This document shows, one piece after another, positions 41,559-49,761 of a DNA stretch of 59,445 nt (positions within the stretch are counted from its first letter, which is position 1; each line of letters opens with the position of its first letter). The DNA is taken from contig DJVU01000006.1 of assembly GCA_002441345.1 (NCBI GenBank), forward strand, positions 1 to 59,445, written 5' to 3'. This stretch comes from Bacteroidales bacterium UBA6248 (GTDB lineage Bacteria; Bacteroidota; Bacteroidia; Bacteroidales; Lentimicrobiaceae). The position numbers were made by a program, and so were the translations under genes. The notes under the pieces are model-generated. The model was not told the DNA's origin. It was given only the letters and a program-made list of their open reading frames with translations, and ran no database searches.

Positions 41559-43565
41559 ATGCAACGTTCAGAATTTCAAGAGGCCGTAATTGCCGGCATC
41601 CCCGCTGTTCTTCCGGAGCCGGCACCGTTTGACAACAGTGTAAGCCATGCCCCCATCCGTAAAGATATCCTCACAGCTGAAGAGAAAAAGCTGGCTTTGC
41701 GAAATGCGCTCCGTTATTTCGATCCCGTGCATCACCCTGTTCTTGCTCCCGAGTTTGCCGGGGAATTAAGGAAATACGGCCGGATTTATATGTACCGCTT
41801 CCGGCCCTCTTACGATATGTATGCCCGTCCCATACAGGAGTATCCCGCACGGTCAAAACAAGCAGCCGGAATTATGCTGATGATACAGAATAACCTGGAT
41901 CCTGCCGTTGCCCAGCATCCGCATGAGCTTATCACCTACGGCGGCAACGGAGCCGTGTTCCAGAACTGGGCTCAGTATCTTCTGACCATGAAGTACCTCG
42001 CTGAAATGACCGATGAGCAGACGCTGGTAATGTATTCGGGTCACCCCATGGGACTTTTCCCCTCTCACAAAGATGCTCCAAGGGTAGTGGTTACCAACGG
42101 AATGGTAATTCCAAACTACTCCAAACCCGACGATTGGGAGCGTTTCAACGCCCTGGGTGTTTCCCAGTATGGTCAGATGACAGCAGGCAGTTACATGTAT
42201 ATCGGTCCCCAGGGTATTGTTCACGGAACTACCATCACCGTGCTTAATGCAGGGCGGAAAATCAACGAAAGGGGCGAAAGACATGAGGGTACGCTGTTCG
42301 TTACTTCCGGCCTTGGCGGGATGAGCGGCGCACAGCCAAAAGCAGGAAATATAGCGGGAGTAGTAACTATCTGTGCTGAAATCAATCCCCACGCAGCACA
42401 TAAGCGCCACAGCCAGGGCTGGGTGGATGAGATTTCCGACAATGCAGATACCGCTATAGATCTGGCTCTGAAATACCGCAAAGAAAAAAAGGCCCGCTCC
42501 ATTGCCTACCTGGGCAACATCGTTGACCTGTGGGAAAGACTTGCCGAACGCAATATTTCCGTTGACCTGGGCTCGGATCAAACCTCCCTGCACAACCCGT
42601 GGGCCGGAGGGTATTACCCCGCCGGTCTTTCCTATGAAGCCTCCAACGAGATGATGGCTCATCAGCCCGAAGAGTTTAAAAAGCGGGTTCAGGAAACCCT
42701 GCGCCGTCACGTTGCTGCCGTTAATACGCTGTGCAGCCGCGGTATGTACTTCTTCGATTACGGCAACGCCTTCCTGCTCGAGTCGGGCAGGGCAGGAGCC
42801 GATATCTTTAAACCCGACGGCAGCTTCAAATATCCTTCCTACGTGCAGGATATCATGGGTCCCATGTGCTTCGACTACGGCTTCGGACCCTTCCGCTGGG
42901 TGTGCACATCGGGCAGCGCGGACGACCTGGATACCACCGACCGGATTGCTATGGAAGTGCTGGAAGAGATTGCCTCCACCGCCCCGGTTGAAATAAGTCA
43001 GCAGATGAAAGACAACATTCAGTGGATCCGCGGAGCCAAGGAGAATCGTCTGGTTGTTGGCTCACAAGCCAGAATACTGTATGCCGACTGCGAGGGACGG
43101 ACAAAAATAGCGGCCGCATTCAATAAGGCCATTGCCGACGGAAGGATCTCCGCACCGGTAGTGCTTGGACGCGATCACCACGATGTGTCGGGTACCGACT
43201 CCCCGTTCCGGGAAACCTCAAACATATACGACGGAAGCAGCTTCACTGCCGATATGGCTATTCATAACGTAATCGGCGATGCATTCAGGGGTGCAACCTG
43301 GGTTTCGGTTCACAACGGCGGTGGTGTAGGCTGGGGCGAAGTTATCAACGGAGGCTTCGGTATGCTGCTGGATGGCAGCGCCGACAGCGACCGCCGACTG
43401 CATACCATGCTGCACTGGGATGTGAACAACGGCATCAGCCGGCGCTCCTGGGCACGGAACGAAGGCGCCGTCTTCGCCATAAAGCGGGCAATGGAAGCAG
43501 AACCCCTGCTGAAAGTAACCCTGCCCAACCTGGCAGATGATTCGCTGATTGACAAACTGTTTTAA
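41559..43565 (+). CDS. hutU: Urocanate hydratase, long form
   Basis: Urocanase adds water to urocanate in histidine breakdown, using NAD+ as an electrophile. Hallmarks are YGGNGAVFQNWAQY, MYSGHPMGLFPSHKDAPR, YIGPQGIVHGTT, VTSGLGGMSGAQPKA (NAD+ loop) and DYGFGPFRWVCTSG. The protein is 668 residues from ATG 41559, about 110 longer than the well-studied 550-residue enzymes, as in other Bacteroidota. No histidase, imidazolonepropionase or formiminotransferase gene is next to it. It has its own promoter and a strong terminator, so it is a single transcription unit. Confidence 0.95.
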   Translation: MQRSEFQEAVIAGIPAVLPEPAPFDNSVSHAPIRKDILTAEEKKLALRNALRYFDPVHHPVLAPEFAGELRKYGRIYMYRFRPSYDMYARPIQEYPARSKQAAGIMLMIQNNLDPAVAQHPHELITYGGNGAVFQNWAQYLLTMKYLAEMTDEQTLVMYSGHPMGLFPSHKDAPRVVVTNGMVIPNYSKPDDWERFNALGVSQYGQMTAGSYMYIGPQGIVHGTTITVLNAGRKINERGERHEGTLFVTSGLGGMSGAQPKAGNIAGVVTICAEINPHAAHKRHSQGWVDEISDNADTAIDLALKYRKEKKARSIAYLGNIVDLWERLAERNISVDLGSDQTSLHNPWAGGYYPAGLSYEASNEMMAHQPEEFKKRVQETLRRHVAAVNTLCSRGMYFFDYGNAFLLESGRAGADIFKPDGSFKYPSYVQDIMGPMCFDYGFGPFRWVCTSGSADDLDTTDRIAMEVLEEIASTAPVEISQQMKDNIQWIRGAKENRLVVGSQARILYADCEGRTKIAAAFNKAIADGRISAPVVLGRDHHDVSGTDSPFRETSNIYDGSSFTADMAIHNVIGDAFRGATWVSVHNGGGVGWGEVINGGFGMLLDGSADSDRRLHTMLHWDVNNGISRRSWARNEGAVFAIKRAMEAEPLLKVTLPNLADDSLIDKLF

Positions 43566-43586
43566 GATCCGGTTGTCATACCAGAC

Positions 43587-43632
43587 AAACCCGGCAATCC
43601 TCCGCTGTTTCGTGCGGAGGATTGCCGGGTTT
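43587..43632 (+). terminator. Strong rho-independent terminator of hutU
   Basis: A 19-bp perfect stem (AAACCCGGCAATCCTCCGC and its complement) with an 8-base loop is followed by TTTTTTATT. Confidence 0.92.
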
Positions 43633-43790
43633 TTTATTATCATTTCGTGGCCGGATTCCTGCAGTCTGGTTTTAACTTTAAATCCCGTGTAAGATACCAG
43701 GAGGGATAACGGAATTCCGGCCGGTACTGTCCGGATTCTGTTTCCGGATTTTCTTCTTAATTCAACCGGCAATTCCCCGGTTTCTATCTG

Positions 43791-43834
43791 CTTTCTCTAT
43801 ACTTTCTCTATACTTTCTCTATACTTTCTCTATA
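43791..43834. repeat. Four perfect tandem copies of an 11-bp unit
   Basis: CTTTCTCTATA is repeated four times with no change and no spacer. The strands are strictly pyrimidine-rich and purine-rich apart from the ATA. It lies in non-coding DNA between two terminators. Confidence 0.95.
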
Positions 43835-44031
43835 CGGAGTACAACGAAATCAAAACAAATACAAACGAAATCATGGAGGAATCACGGAGAAAACAGTAAA
43901 AAATGACCGGTACCTGCCCGCATGAAAGCCGGAGTACCGGAAATGCGGCCGTCCAATATCCTGATGTACGGGATGTTTGTCCGGACTTCCTGAAGTGTCC
44001 GGAACATCGTTCAGGCAGAGGATAAAAATAA

Positions 44032-44068
44032 GAGGCTGTCGCGGGATCAACTCCTTTACGACAGCCTC
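44032..44068 (-). terminator. Terminator of the Omp28-like type IX cargo gene
   Basis: A 10-bp perfect stem (GAGGCTGTCG and CGACAGCCTC) is followed on the minus strand by TTATTTTTATCC, just after the stop codon at 44092. It shares its stem with the hairpins at 1624 and 27715. Confidence 0.75.
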
Positions 44069-44091
44069 CTGAAAATGGCGTTTACTGCGGA

Positions 44092-45765
44092 TTACCTGGC
44101 AATGCTGAATTTACGGCTGCTGCGGTTCGTGCCGTCGTCTATAATCATCATATAAATTCCTGCAGGCCAGTTGCCTGAATTGATTTCAAACGTATCGGTT
44201 TCGCCGGCAATTGCCTGACGGTTTGTTGCATAAACCACCTGTCCCAGCTGATTGATAACGGTTACCTTCAATGTCCCGTTGAAGCCGGAAGTGTATTCTG
44301 CAAATACCTTTTCACCGGCCGGATTCGGGTAAAGCTGAAATCCTGCCGTTGCCGTAACCAGGGATGTGCCTACGCTCAGCACATCAAACTGTGCTGTAAG
44401 CATGGGGCCGAAATCGGTGCCCTGGGTAATGGTAAGCGAACCCGATGAAAGTCTTACGAATCCTGCGCCGTTGGTACAGCATATCCCGTTTCCGCCGGCA
44501 TCGTAAACAAAGAAATCGTAACAGCCGTCGGCAGGAAGCTCAACATCGGTGTTGATGATTGTTCCCGACTGGGTATAAGGCCCTCCGGAGGCCACAACCT
44601 CACCTGCCATATTTTTTATTTCCCAGGTGGTTTCGTGCGGGTTGTTGTCGGTTCTAACCTTCACCAGTACACTGCGGCTTGCCTGTAATGCCTTTCCAAA
44701 GTCGTGAACGATGGTGTCGTTGCGGTTGTAATCGTCGGCAACGCCGTTCAGACTGCTGATCCATACCCTCAGGTTGTTTTCATCCTGAAGCCCGTAGCCG
44801 ATTCCTGGTAGCTGAACTTCTGCCGACTGAAGGGGGGAGAGGCTGCCGGTGAATGTAAAGGTGTGGATTTCTCCCTCGTTGATCCGATAGTTGATATCCA
44901 GTGTGCTGACGGTATTGTTGCCGTTATTTCGGATCTTAACTACTGGCTCCAGCGTTTCATTGCAGTACCGGTCGGTCATGTTGGGAAGGGAAACCAGCTC
45001 CGCATCGTTGGCATATAAACCGGTATAATTGCCGGGTGTAAGGTTGCACGACTGCAGGATTTCCTTGGTTATTGTGTTCTGCACATAACCAATCAGACTT
45101 AACTCGTTGATGTTGTATACATTGGCCAGTACCCAGTAGGATTCCAGAATAAAATAATCGCCTGCACTCATGGGTGTTGGGAGCATCTGACCCGAGCGTG
45201 AAGGCAGAAGTTTTTTCATCACATTGTAGAAGTCCTTCTCCCCATTGGAACCCGGAGGGGAGTTGAAATGAATGTGCTTTTCAATAACTGCAACGGTTGC
45301 GGCAATTTGTCCCGTCATAGCAGCGGAAGCCTCCACAACCATGGTTACAAACAGGGTATCCTGGGTGGGCGACAGACGCTGGTAGGCGAAAAGATTGCAG
45401 GGAGAAGGCACGGTATACCGCTGATTTACGGTCGCAATGTTCCATCCGCCCGGATGCCCGTTATAGAAGTTGCCGTCGAGAACGGAATTGGGAACCGAAC
45501 TTACATTATAGAAAGATGTTCTGGCCGCATTGTCAACCGTATTGTGGTTATACATGGGATCGTATCCCGGCCAGCTGGTGTGGTAGTTGATGGATGTTAT
45601 CTTGTCGGGATTCGCAACCAGCAGGCTGTGAATGGAAGGATTGTACGTGGCGCATGGACCGCAGCTTGCCTGGGTGAAATGCTCAAGCAGTACCAGCCTC
45701 TGCGACTGGGCATAAACTCCGGCCGACAGGATTACAGCTGCAAATAAAGGTAGGATTTTTTTCAT
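44092..45765 (-). CDS. Omp28/thioredoxin-like protein with type IX secretion sorting domain
   Basis: After a signal peptide the protein has an Omp28-like thioredoxin-fold start (LLEHFTQASCGPCATYNPSI) with a CGPC pair at 35-38. A middle part holds beta-sandwich stretches (VVKIRNNGNNTVSTLDINYRI) and a cysteine-containing region YDFFVYDAGGNGICC. The last 80 residues are a type A C-terminal sorting domain (FQLYPNPAGEKVFAEY, GIYMMIIDDGTNRSSRKFSI). It should cross the outer membrane by type IX secretion and may act in thiol chemistry or adhesion at the surface. It is divergent from another type IX cargo gene. The domain calls are firm; the role is not. Confidence 0.85.
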   Translation of the reverse strand: MKKILPLFAAVILSAGVYAQSQRLVLLEHFTQASCGPCATYNPSIHSLLVANPDKITSINYHTSWPGYDPMYNHNTVDNAARTSFYNVSSVPNSVLDGNFYNGHPGGWNIATVNQRYTVPSPCNLFAYQRLSPTQDTLFVTMVVEASAAMTGQIAATVAVIEKHIHFNSPPGSNGEKDFYNVMKKLLPSRSGQMLPTPMSAGDYFILESYWVLANVYNINELSLIGYVQNTITKEILQSCNLTPGNYTGLYANDAELVSLPNMTDRYCNETLEPVVKIRNNGNNTVSTLDINYRINEGEIHTFTFTGSLSPLQSAEVQLPGIGYGLQDENNLRVWISSLNGVADDYNRNDTIVHDFGKALQASRSVLVKVRTDNNPHETTWEIKNMAGEVVASGGPYTQSGTIINTDVELPADGCYDFFVYDAGGNGICCTNGAGFVRLSSGSLTITQGTDFGPMLTAQFDVLSVGTSLVTATAGFQLYPNPAGEKVFAEYTSGFNGTLKVTVINQLGQVVYATNRQAIAGETDTFEINSGNWPAGIYMMIIDDGTNRSSRKFSIAR

Positions 45766-45792
45766 AATTGATTGGTTTTCGTATCGTGGTTG

Positions 45793-45810
45793 AATGCAAA
45801 TATCTGCATT
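45793..45810. promoter_or_regulatory. Inverted repeat in the divergent promoter region
   Basis: AATGCA-AATATC-TGCATT is a 6-bp dyad 27 bases before the Omp28-like start codon. It overlaps a minus-strand GATATTTG that is one base off the -7 consensus, so it could be an operator. Confidence 0.3.
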
Positions 45811-45888
45811 TTTAGACAGGTAAAAGGTATTCTTTAAAGTTTTTAAAAAAAATTTTGAAGATTTCGGTTGAAGGATGAATTATTCTAT

Positions 45889-45896
45889 TAGTTTTG
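45889..45896 (+). promoter_or_regulatory. Promoter -7 element for the ICWG-repeat gene
   Basis: TAGTTTTG matches TAnnTTTG, with a TTG 18 bases upstream (45868-45870). The leader would be about 120 bases. Confidence 0.5.
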
Positions 45897-46024
45897 TAGC
45901 AGGTACCGGCTTCCTCCTTCTGAATTTTATCGGCATTCAGGAGTTGTTACAAAAAGTTAAAAACAGGAAGTTTGTCTGTGTTTAGCATGGTTTTTGATAA
46001 AAATTTCCGGAAAAATTCAACGAT

Positions 46025-47155
46025 ATGAAGAGAATACTACTTTCCCTTATTGCCGTAATGGCTTTCGGATTGCTGCATGCCCAGTCGCTTCAGCTTTTCA
46101 AAGACGGCACGGCTGTTCCGCATGGTTCAGAGTTGTCGGTTGTTAATTCGCCCGATCACGATCCGGTCGAAATAGTCCTTCAGGTTTTGAATAACGGCTC
46201 CTCGGCAATGGATGTAAAAGTGAGGAAGACCGATATTCACCTTGTTGGTGGAAGCAATTCCAATATTTGCTGGGGCGACAACTGCTTTCCTCCGTTTGTA
46301 TACGAAACACCCGAATCCGTCCGGCTTGCACCCGGCGAGTCCAGTGAATCGTTCCGCGGCGATTATACGCACGGCGGTGCTGAAGGTACCTCCACCGTTC
46401 TCTTCAGTTTTTACGATGCAAACAACCCTGCCGATTCCACTTCGGTTTTCGTGCACTTCGTTGTTGCTACCATCCTTGAAAATTCCTTCGAGTTAACATA
46501 CAACGGTGCCGTTATTTCCAACGATGCCGAAATAACGCTGCAGTATGAGCCCAGCCACGATCCCGCAGAGATTCCGGTTCTGGTTAAGAATATCAATTCC
46601 GTGCCGGTGACTGCCAAATTCAGGAAATACGACATCGGTCTGCTCGACCAGACCTCTTCCAACATCTGCTGGGGTCCTGCATGCTATCCGCCCTTTGTTT
46701 TCGATACCCCCGATGCCGTAAGTATTAATCCTGGTGAAACGGATGCTACTTTCCGCGGCGACTATACGCACGGCGGCGTACAGGGTACCTCCAGCGTGGT
46801 GTTTACCATCTACAATGTGGATAATCCCAACGATACCGTTTCCTTTAAAGTGAATTTTATCATTGGCTACCTTGGAGTGGATAAACCGCTTGCAAAAACA
46901 GCCAGACTGTCAAATGCCTATCCAAATCCGGCAACCGGAAGCACGGTTATTGAATATACCCTGCCCGCTGGTACCACCAGAGCCAGTCTGCGCATCAGCA
47001 ACCTGCTTGGAAATGAGATGCGCGAGTATCAGCTCGGAAACAGTGAAGGAAAGGTTACCGTCGACGTTTCTTCCCTCAGCAACGGGGTGTATTTTTACAC
47101 ACTTACCGTAAATAATTCGGCGGTGTCAACACGAAAATTTGTTGTTAATCGTTAA
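46025..47155 (+). CDS. Type IX cargo protein with two ICWGxxCxPPF modules
   Basis: The 376-residue protein has a signal peptide, two tandem modules of about 130 residues (about 22-148 and 155-282) and a type A sorting domain (NAYPNPATGSTVIEY to STRKFVV). Each module carries NICWGxxCxPPFV and then FRGDYTHGG. The cysteines are C82/C87 and C215/C220, exactly 133 residues apart. The shared start of each module (SPDHDPVEI, PSHDPAEI) and the beta-strand pattern suggest an Ig-like fold with a close disulphide or a ligand-binding pair. I do not recognise a named family. It is divergent from the CGPC cargo gene and followed by a good terminator. Confidence 0.8.
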   Translation: MKRILLSLIAVMAFGLLHAQSLQLFKDGTAVPHGSELSVVNSPDHDPVEIVLQVLNNGSSAMDVKVRKTDIHLVGGSNSNICWGDNCFPPFVYETPESVRLAPGESSESFRGDYTHGGAEGTSTVLFSFYDANNPADSTSVFVHFVVATILENSFELTYNGAVISNDAEITLQYEPSHDPAEIPVLVKNINSVPVTAKFRKYDIGLLDQTSSNICWGPACYPPFVFDTPDAVSINPGETDATFRGDYTHGGVQGTSSVVFTIYNVDNPNDTVSFKVNFIIGYLGVDKPLAKTARLSNAYPNPATGSTVIEYTLPAGTTRASLRISNLLGNEMREYQLGNSEGKVTVDVSSLSNGVYFYTLTVNNSAVSTRKFVVNR

Positions 47156-47195
47156 TATTGTACAACGACTGCTTGTATCAACTTGTTTAACAAAG

Positions 47196-47224
47196 AAAGC
47201 CTTGCCTCCGCAGGGCTTTTTTTA
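47196..47224 (+). terminator. Terminator of the ICWG-repeat gene
   Basis: A 10-bp stem (AAAGCCTTGC with GCAGGGCTTT, one G-T pair) and a 4-base loop CTCC are followed by a run of T. Confidence 0.88.
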
Positions 47225-47309
47225 TGATGCCGGGGATAGGTGTCTGCGAACATTCCGGGTTTCATTCGGGCGCTTCAGACAGATGCGGTTCAGCTGGTTT
47301 TAGACAAAA

Positions 47310-47329
47310 AAACCGGCCTTCGCCGGTTT
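47310..47329 (-). terminator. Terminator of metK
   Basis: An 8-bp perfect stem (AAACCGGC and GCCGGTTT) with a 4-base loop is followed on the minus strand by a run of T. It lies 25 bases after the metK stop codon. Confidence 0.85.
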
Positions 47330-47354
47330 AAGTATTTAGCTAAAAGCAAATCTA

Positions 47355-48680
47355 TCAGATGCCGAATGCTTTTTTTACCTTCTGTTCGTAATCGGTATCT
47401 TCCCACGCAAAGAATTTCACCTTTTTAAAGTAGTGGGTTTTGCCATCCTTAACAACTTCTCTGGTGTCGCCATTCTTAAAGTATACTTCAACTTCCGCCT
47501 CATACGAATCGCGTCCGAAATGGCCGTAGCTGGCTGTCCGGGTGTAGATGGGATTGCGTAATCCGAACCGTTCGATGATGGCATACGGTGTCATGTCAAA
47601 TATGTTATTGGTAATGGCACTGATCTGGCCGTCGGTAAGTGTTTCGCCGTGCTTGTCTTTTACCCTGGCAGTTCCGAAAGTATTAACAAACAGACTAACC
47701 GGTTCGGCAACGCCAATGGCATAGGCTACCTGTACCAGCACCTCATCGGCAACACCGGCATGCACCAGGTTTTTGGCGATATGGCGTGCTGCATAGGCTG
47801 CAGAACGGTCGACCTTTGAAGGATCTTTTCCCGAAAAGGCGCCACCTCCGTGGGCTCCCTTGCCACCGTAAGTGTCGACAATAATCTTTCGTCCGGTCAG
47901 GCCGGTATCGCCGTGCGGACCGCCGATTACGAATTTGCCGGTTGGGTTTACCAGCAGGCGGTAATCGTCTTTGAACAGTACCTTAACCCTGTCGGGAAGG
48001 TCTTTTATAACCCTGGGAAGCAGGATGTTGCGTATGTCCTGCTCAATTTTATCCCGCATTTGCCTGTCGGCAATATCTTCAGGCAGGGAGCGGTCGCCGA
48101 AGTCGTCGTGCTGTGTGCTGATTACGATGGTATGAATCCCAACCGGGCGGTTGTTGTCGTCGTACTCAATGGTTACCTGTGACTTTGAATCCGGCCTCAG
48201 ATAGGTCATTACCTTTCCTTCTTTCCGGATTTCGGCAAGCGTTTGCAGAAGTATATGTGCAAGCTCTACCGGCATGGGCATCATATTGTCCATGTCGCGT
48301 GTTGCATACCCGAACATCATCCCCTGGTCGCCGGCTCCCTGCTCCTCGGGCGTATTTTGCATTACGCCGCGGTTGATGTCGGCCGATTGCTCGTGAATGG
48401 TGGAAATGATGCCGCACGATTCGCTTTCAAAACGGTATTCGTTTTTTGTATATCCGATACCGGCGATGGTTTCGCGAACAACCTTGTGAAGATCAACGTA
48501 ACCTTCGGTAAGTACTTCGCCGCTGCAAACAACAAGACCGGTGGTAACCAGCGTTTCGCAGGCTACTTTTGAGTTGGGGTCGTAACGTAAAAATTCGTCA
48601 AGCAATGCATCAGATATCTGGTCGGCAACCTTGTCGGGATGCCCCTCCGAAACAGATTCTGAACTGAAAAGATAAGCCAT
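47355..48680 (-). CDS. metK: S-adenosylmethionine synthase
   Basis: MetK joins methionine and ATP to make S-adenosylmethionine, the methyl donor used by TrmB and the methyltransferase in this window. Signatures are SEGHPDKVADQISDALLDEF, the family motif GAGDQGMMFGYA and GGGAFSGKDPSKVDRSAAY. The length of 441 residues is the longer Bacteroidota form; enterobacterial MetK is about 384. A consensus promoter at 48779 and a compact hairpin leader at 48713-48771 precede the start codon, which suggests control at the RNA level. A clear terminator follows the gene. Confidence 0.97.
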   Translation of the reverse strand: MAYLFSSESVSEGHPDKVADQISDALLDEFLRYDPNSKVACETLVTTGLVVCSGEVLTEGYVDLHKVVRETIAGIGYTKNEYRFESESCGIISTIHEQSADINRGVMQNTPEEQGAGDQGMMFGYATRDMDNMMPMPVELAHILLQTLAEIRKEGKVMTYLRPDSKSQVTIEYDDNNRPVGIHTIVISTQHDDFGDRSLPEDIADRQMRDKIEQDIRNILLPRVIKDLPDRVKVLFKDDYRLLVNPTGKFVIGGPHGDTGLTGRKIIVDTYGGKGAHGGGAFSGKDPSKVDRSAAYAARHIAKNLVHAGVADEVLVQVAYAIGVAEPVSLFVNTFGTARVKDKHGETLTDGQISAITNNIFDMTPYAIIERFGLRNPIYTRTASYGHFGRDSYEAEVEVYFKNGDTREVVKDGKTHYFKKVKFFAWEDTDYEQKVKKAFGI

Positions 48681-48712
48681 TGCAATGTTTTTTTATAGTT
48701 GTTGATGTGAAT

Positions 48713-48771
48713 TAAATCCGGAATGTGCCCGCTTCCGCGAAAATGCAACACACGGAACAGCCCCGGATTTA
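48713..48771 (-). promoter_or_regulatory. Structured 5' leader of metK
   Basis: The transcript from the 48779 promoter would contain a 9-bp perfect outer stem (TAAATCCGG with CCGGATTTA) closing a 41-base interior. Inside, TTCCG pairs with CGGAA, and GC/GC pairs extend it past a 2-base bulge. About 32 A-rich bases then lead to the metK ATG. No T-run follows the outer stem, so it is not a terminator. Known SAM riboswitch classes were not recognised. Confidence 0.5.
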
Positions 48772-48778
48772 CAGGGGA

Positions 48779-48786
48779 CAAAGGTA
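48779..48786 (-). promoter_or_regulatory. Promoter -7 element for metK
   Basis: TACCTTTG on the minus strand matches TAnnTTTG. Transcription would begin just before the 48713-48771 hairpin. Confidence 0.6.
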
Positions 48787-49177
48787 GCCATTTTTCCGTA
48801 AAGGCAATGTTCTCAGCTTTTTTGATGATACCCGAAAAACAAAGTTCATCGCTTCTGTAATGTCAAATCCGGAATTTTCTGCCTGCGGTACTCCCGAACA
48901 ATTATTCAGGTGCTTTTAAGCGTGTTTTTTTGTATTTGATAATTTGTTAAAAACCTCCTGTTTAAAAATTGCTGTTAAATAAGGAAAAGATGTAAGTGAT
49001 TGGAATCGCGTTAAGAATAGTATGTCAAATCCTCTGGATTTTAGGTTCGTGGCACTTCCCGAAGGCCCTCCCTTCATGGTAGTATTTATACGTATTTTGA
49101 TGGTTCAGGTGAAGTTTTTGTGCATTTGTGTCGTAAATTTAATCACCAATTTTTAATGCCAGTAACCAGATTTATTT
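48787..49177. other. Gap between metK promoter and the mini-GNAT gene
   Basis: The 391-base stretch is AT-rich. A TAAATTTA at 49134-49141, one base off the promoter consensus, may serve the mini-GNAT gene. A 44-codon reading frame at 49022-49156 with a hydrophobic middle lies just before that gene, but has no other support. Nothing else is evident. Confidence 0.35.
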
Positions 49178-49459
49178 ATGAAGAATATGATCATTGATAC
49201 CGGAGACCGGTTTGTCATTAATCATTGTGGTGTTGAATCTTTTCTGGCATACCGCCTGAGCGGTGAAGTGCTGGATCTTTACAATGCATTCGTTCCTGAA
49301 ATGATGAAAGGGAAAGGATTTGCCAGTGAGCTCATCCTTTACGGGATTCACTACGCCGCAATGAACGGATACCGGATCAAACCATCACATCCGGCGGTCA
49401 TCCGTTTTTTAAAAGTTAATAAAGAATGGCAGTACCTTTCAGTCTTCGGTCTGAATTAG
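49178..49459 (+). CDS. Small GNAT-fold acetyltransferase-like protein (YjdJ type)
   Basis: At 93 residues this is one of the minimal GCN5-like proteins, consisting of only the acetyl-CoA binding core. Typical stretches are YRLSGEVLDLYNAFVPEMMKGKGFASELILYGIHYA (the pyrophosphate loop is KGKGFAS) and IKPSHPAVIRFLKVN, where many relatives have a cysteine or tyrosine pattern such as PxCPFVxxY. The substrate of this group is unknown. It stands alone with only weak promoter signals. The family call is good. Confidence 0.78.
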   Translation: MKNMIIDTGDRFVINHCGVESFLAYRLSGEVLDLYNAFVPEMMKGKGFASELILYGIHYAAMNGYRIKPSHPAVIRFLKVNKEWQYLSVFGLN

Positions 49460-49761
49460 TGCTGTCATTGTCTTCTGTCTGCATGCAGCGGCGTTTGCCG
49501 CCTCCATCATCCCCTGGGCCTCGCAGGGCTGATATTTTTTTGTCCGGCCATTTTTTTTCCTTTGGCGATATCTTCTTTCAACGTATTAAAAAATAATCCG
49601 GCAACCTGGCGAACAATCATATTGCTTATCTTGCGCATGCTTCGGGTGCTGCGGATTTTATTTCGTACTCCCGGCATATGTATTAACTTCCGGAATTGCT
49701 GTCCATACAGGCAACCTGTGCGTATGCAATGGTATACCGGCAATTAAATCAGATCGTTCAG
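49460..49761. other. Gap before the beta-mannosidase gene
   Basis: This 302-base gap has a weak 7-bp hairpin with a bulge (TTGCTGT and ACAGGCAA, 49694-49713) and a T-run at 49533-49540 that may mark the end of the GNAT transcript. A 78-codon minus-strand frame (49507-49743) has no recognisable features. No consensus promoter was found. Confidence 0.3.

Larger units (their letters stand above)
43566..44091. other. Gap after hutU with two terminators, a tandem repeat and a hairpin
   Basis: This 526-base gap between convergent genes holds the hutU terminator, the 11-bp tandem repeat at 43791, a hairpin at 43980-44003 (TCCGGACTTC against GAAGT and CCGGA with a 2-base bulge, no T-run) and the terminator of the type IX cargo gene. 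No convincing gene was seen. Confidence 0.6.

Noticed and set aside
41853..42710. 285-codon minus-strand frame opposite urocanate hydratase
   Set aside because: It lies fully inside hutU, whose motifs and promoter are unambiguous.
43791..43834. CRISPR array
   Set aside because: The 11-bp units are directly adjacent without spacers, and no cas gene is present.
48713..48771. Known SAM-I or SAM-II riboswitch
   Set aside because: The four-way junction of SAM-I and the compact pseudoknot pattern of SAM-II could not be matched by eye, so it is reported only as a structured leader.
49022..49156. 44-codon frame with a hydrophobic middle before the mini-GNAT gene
   Set aside because: It could be a small membrane protein, but it overlaps the likely GNAT promoter and has no supporting evidence.
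49507..49743. 78-codon minus-strand frame in the gap before the mannosidase gene
   Set aside because: No homology, promoter or signal was recognised; the basic, mixed composition fits chance.
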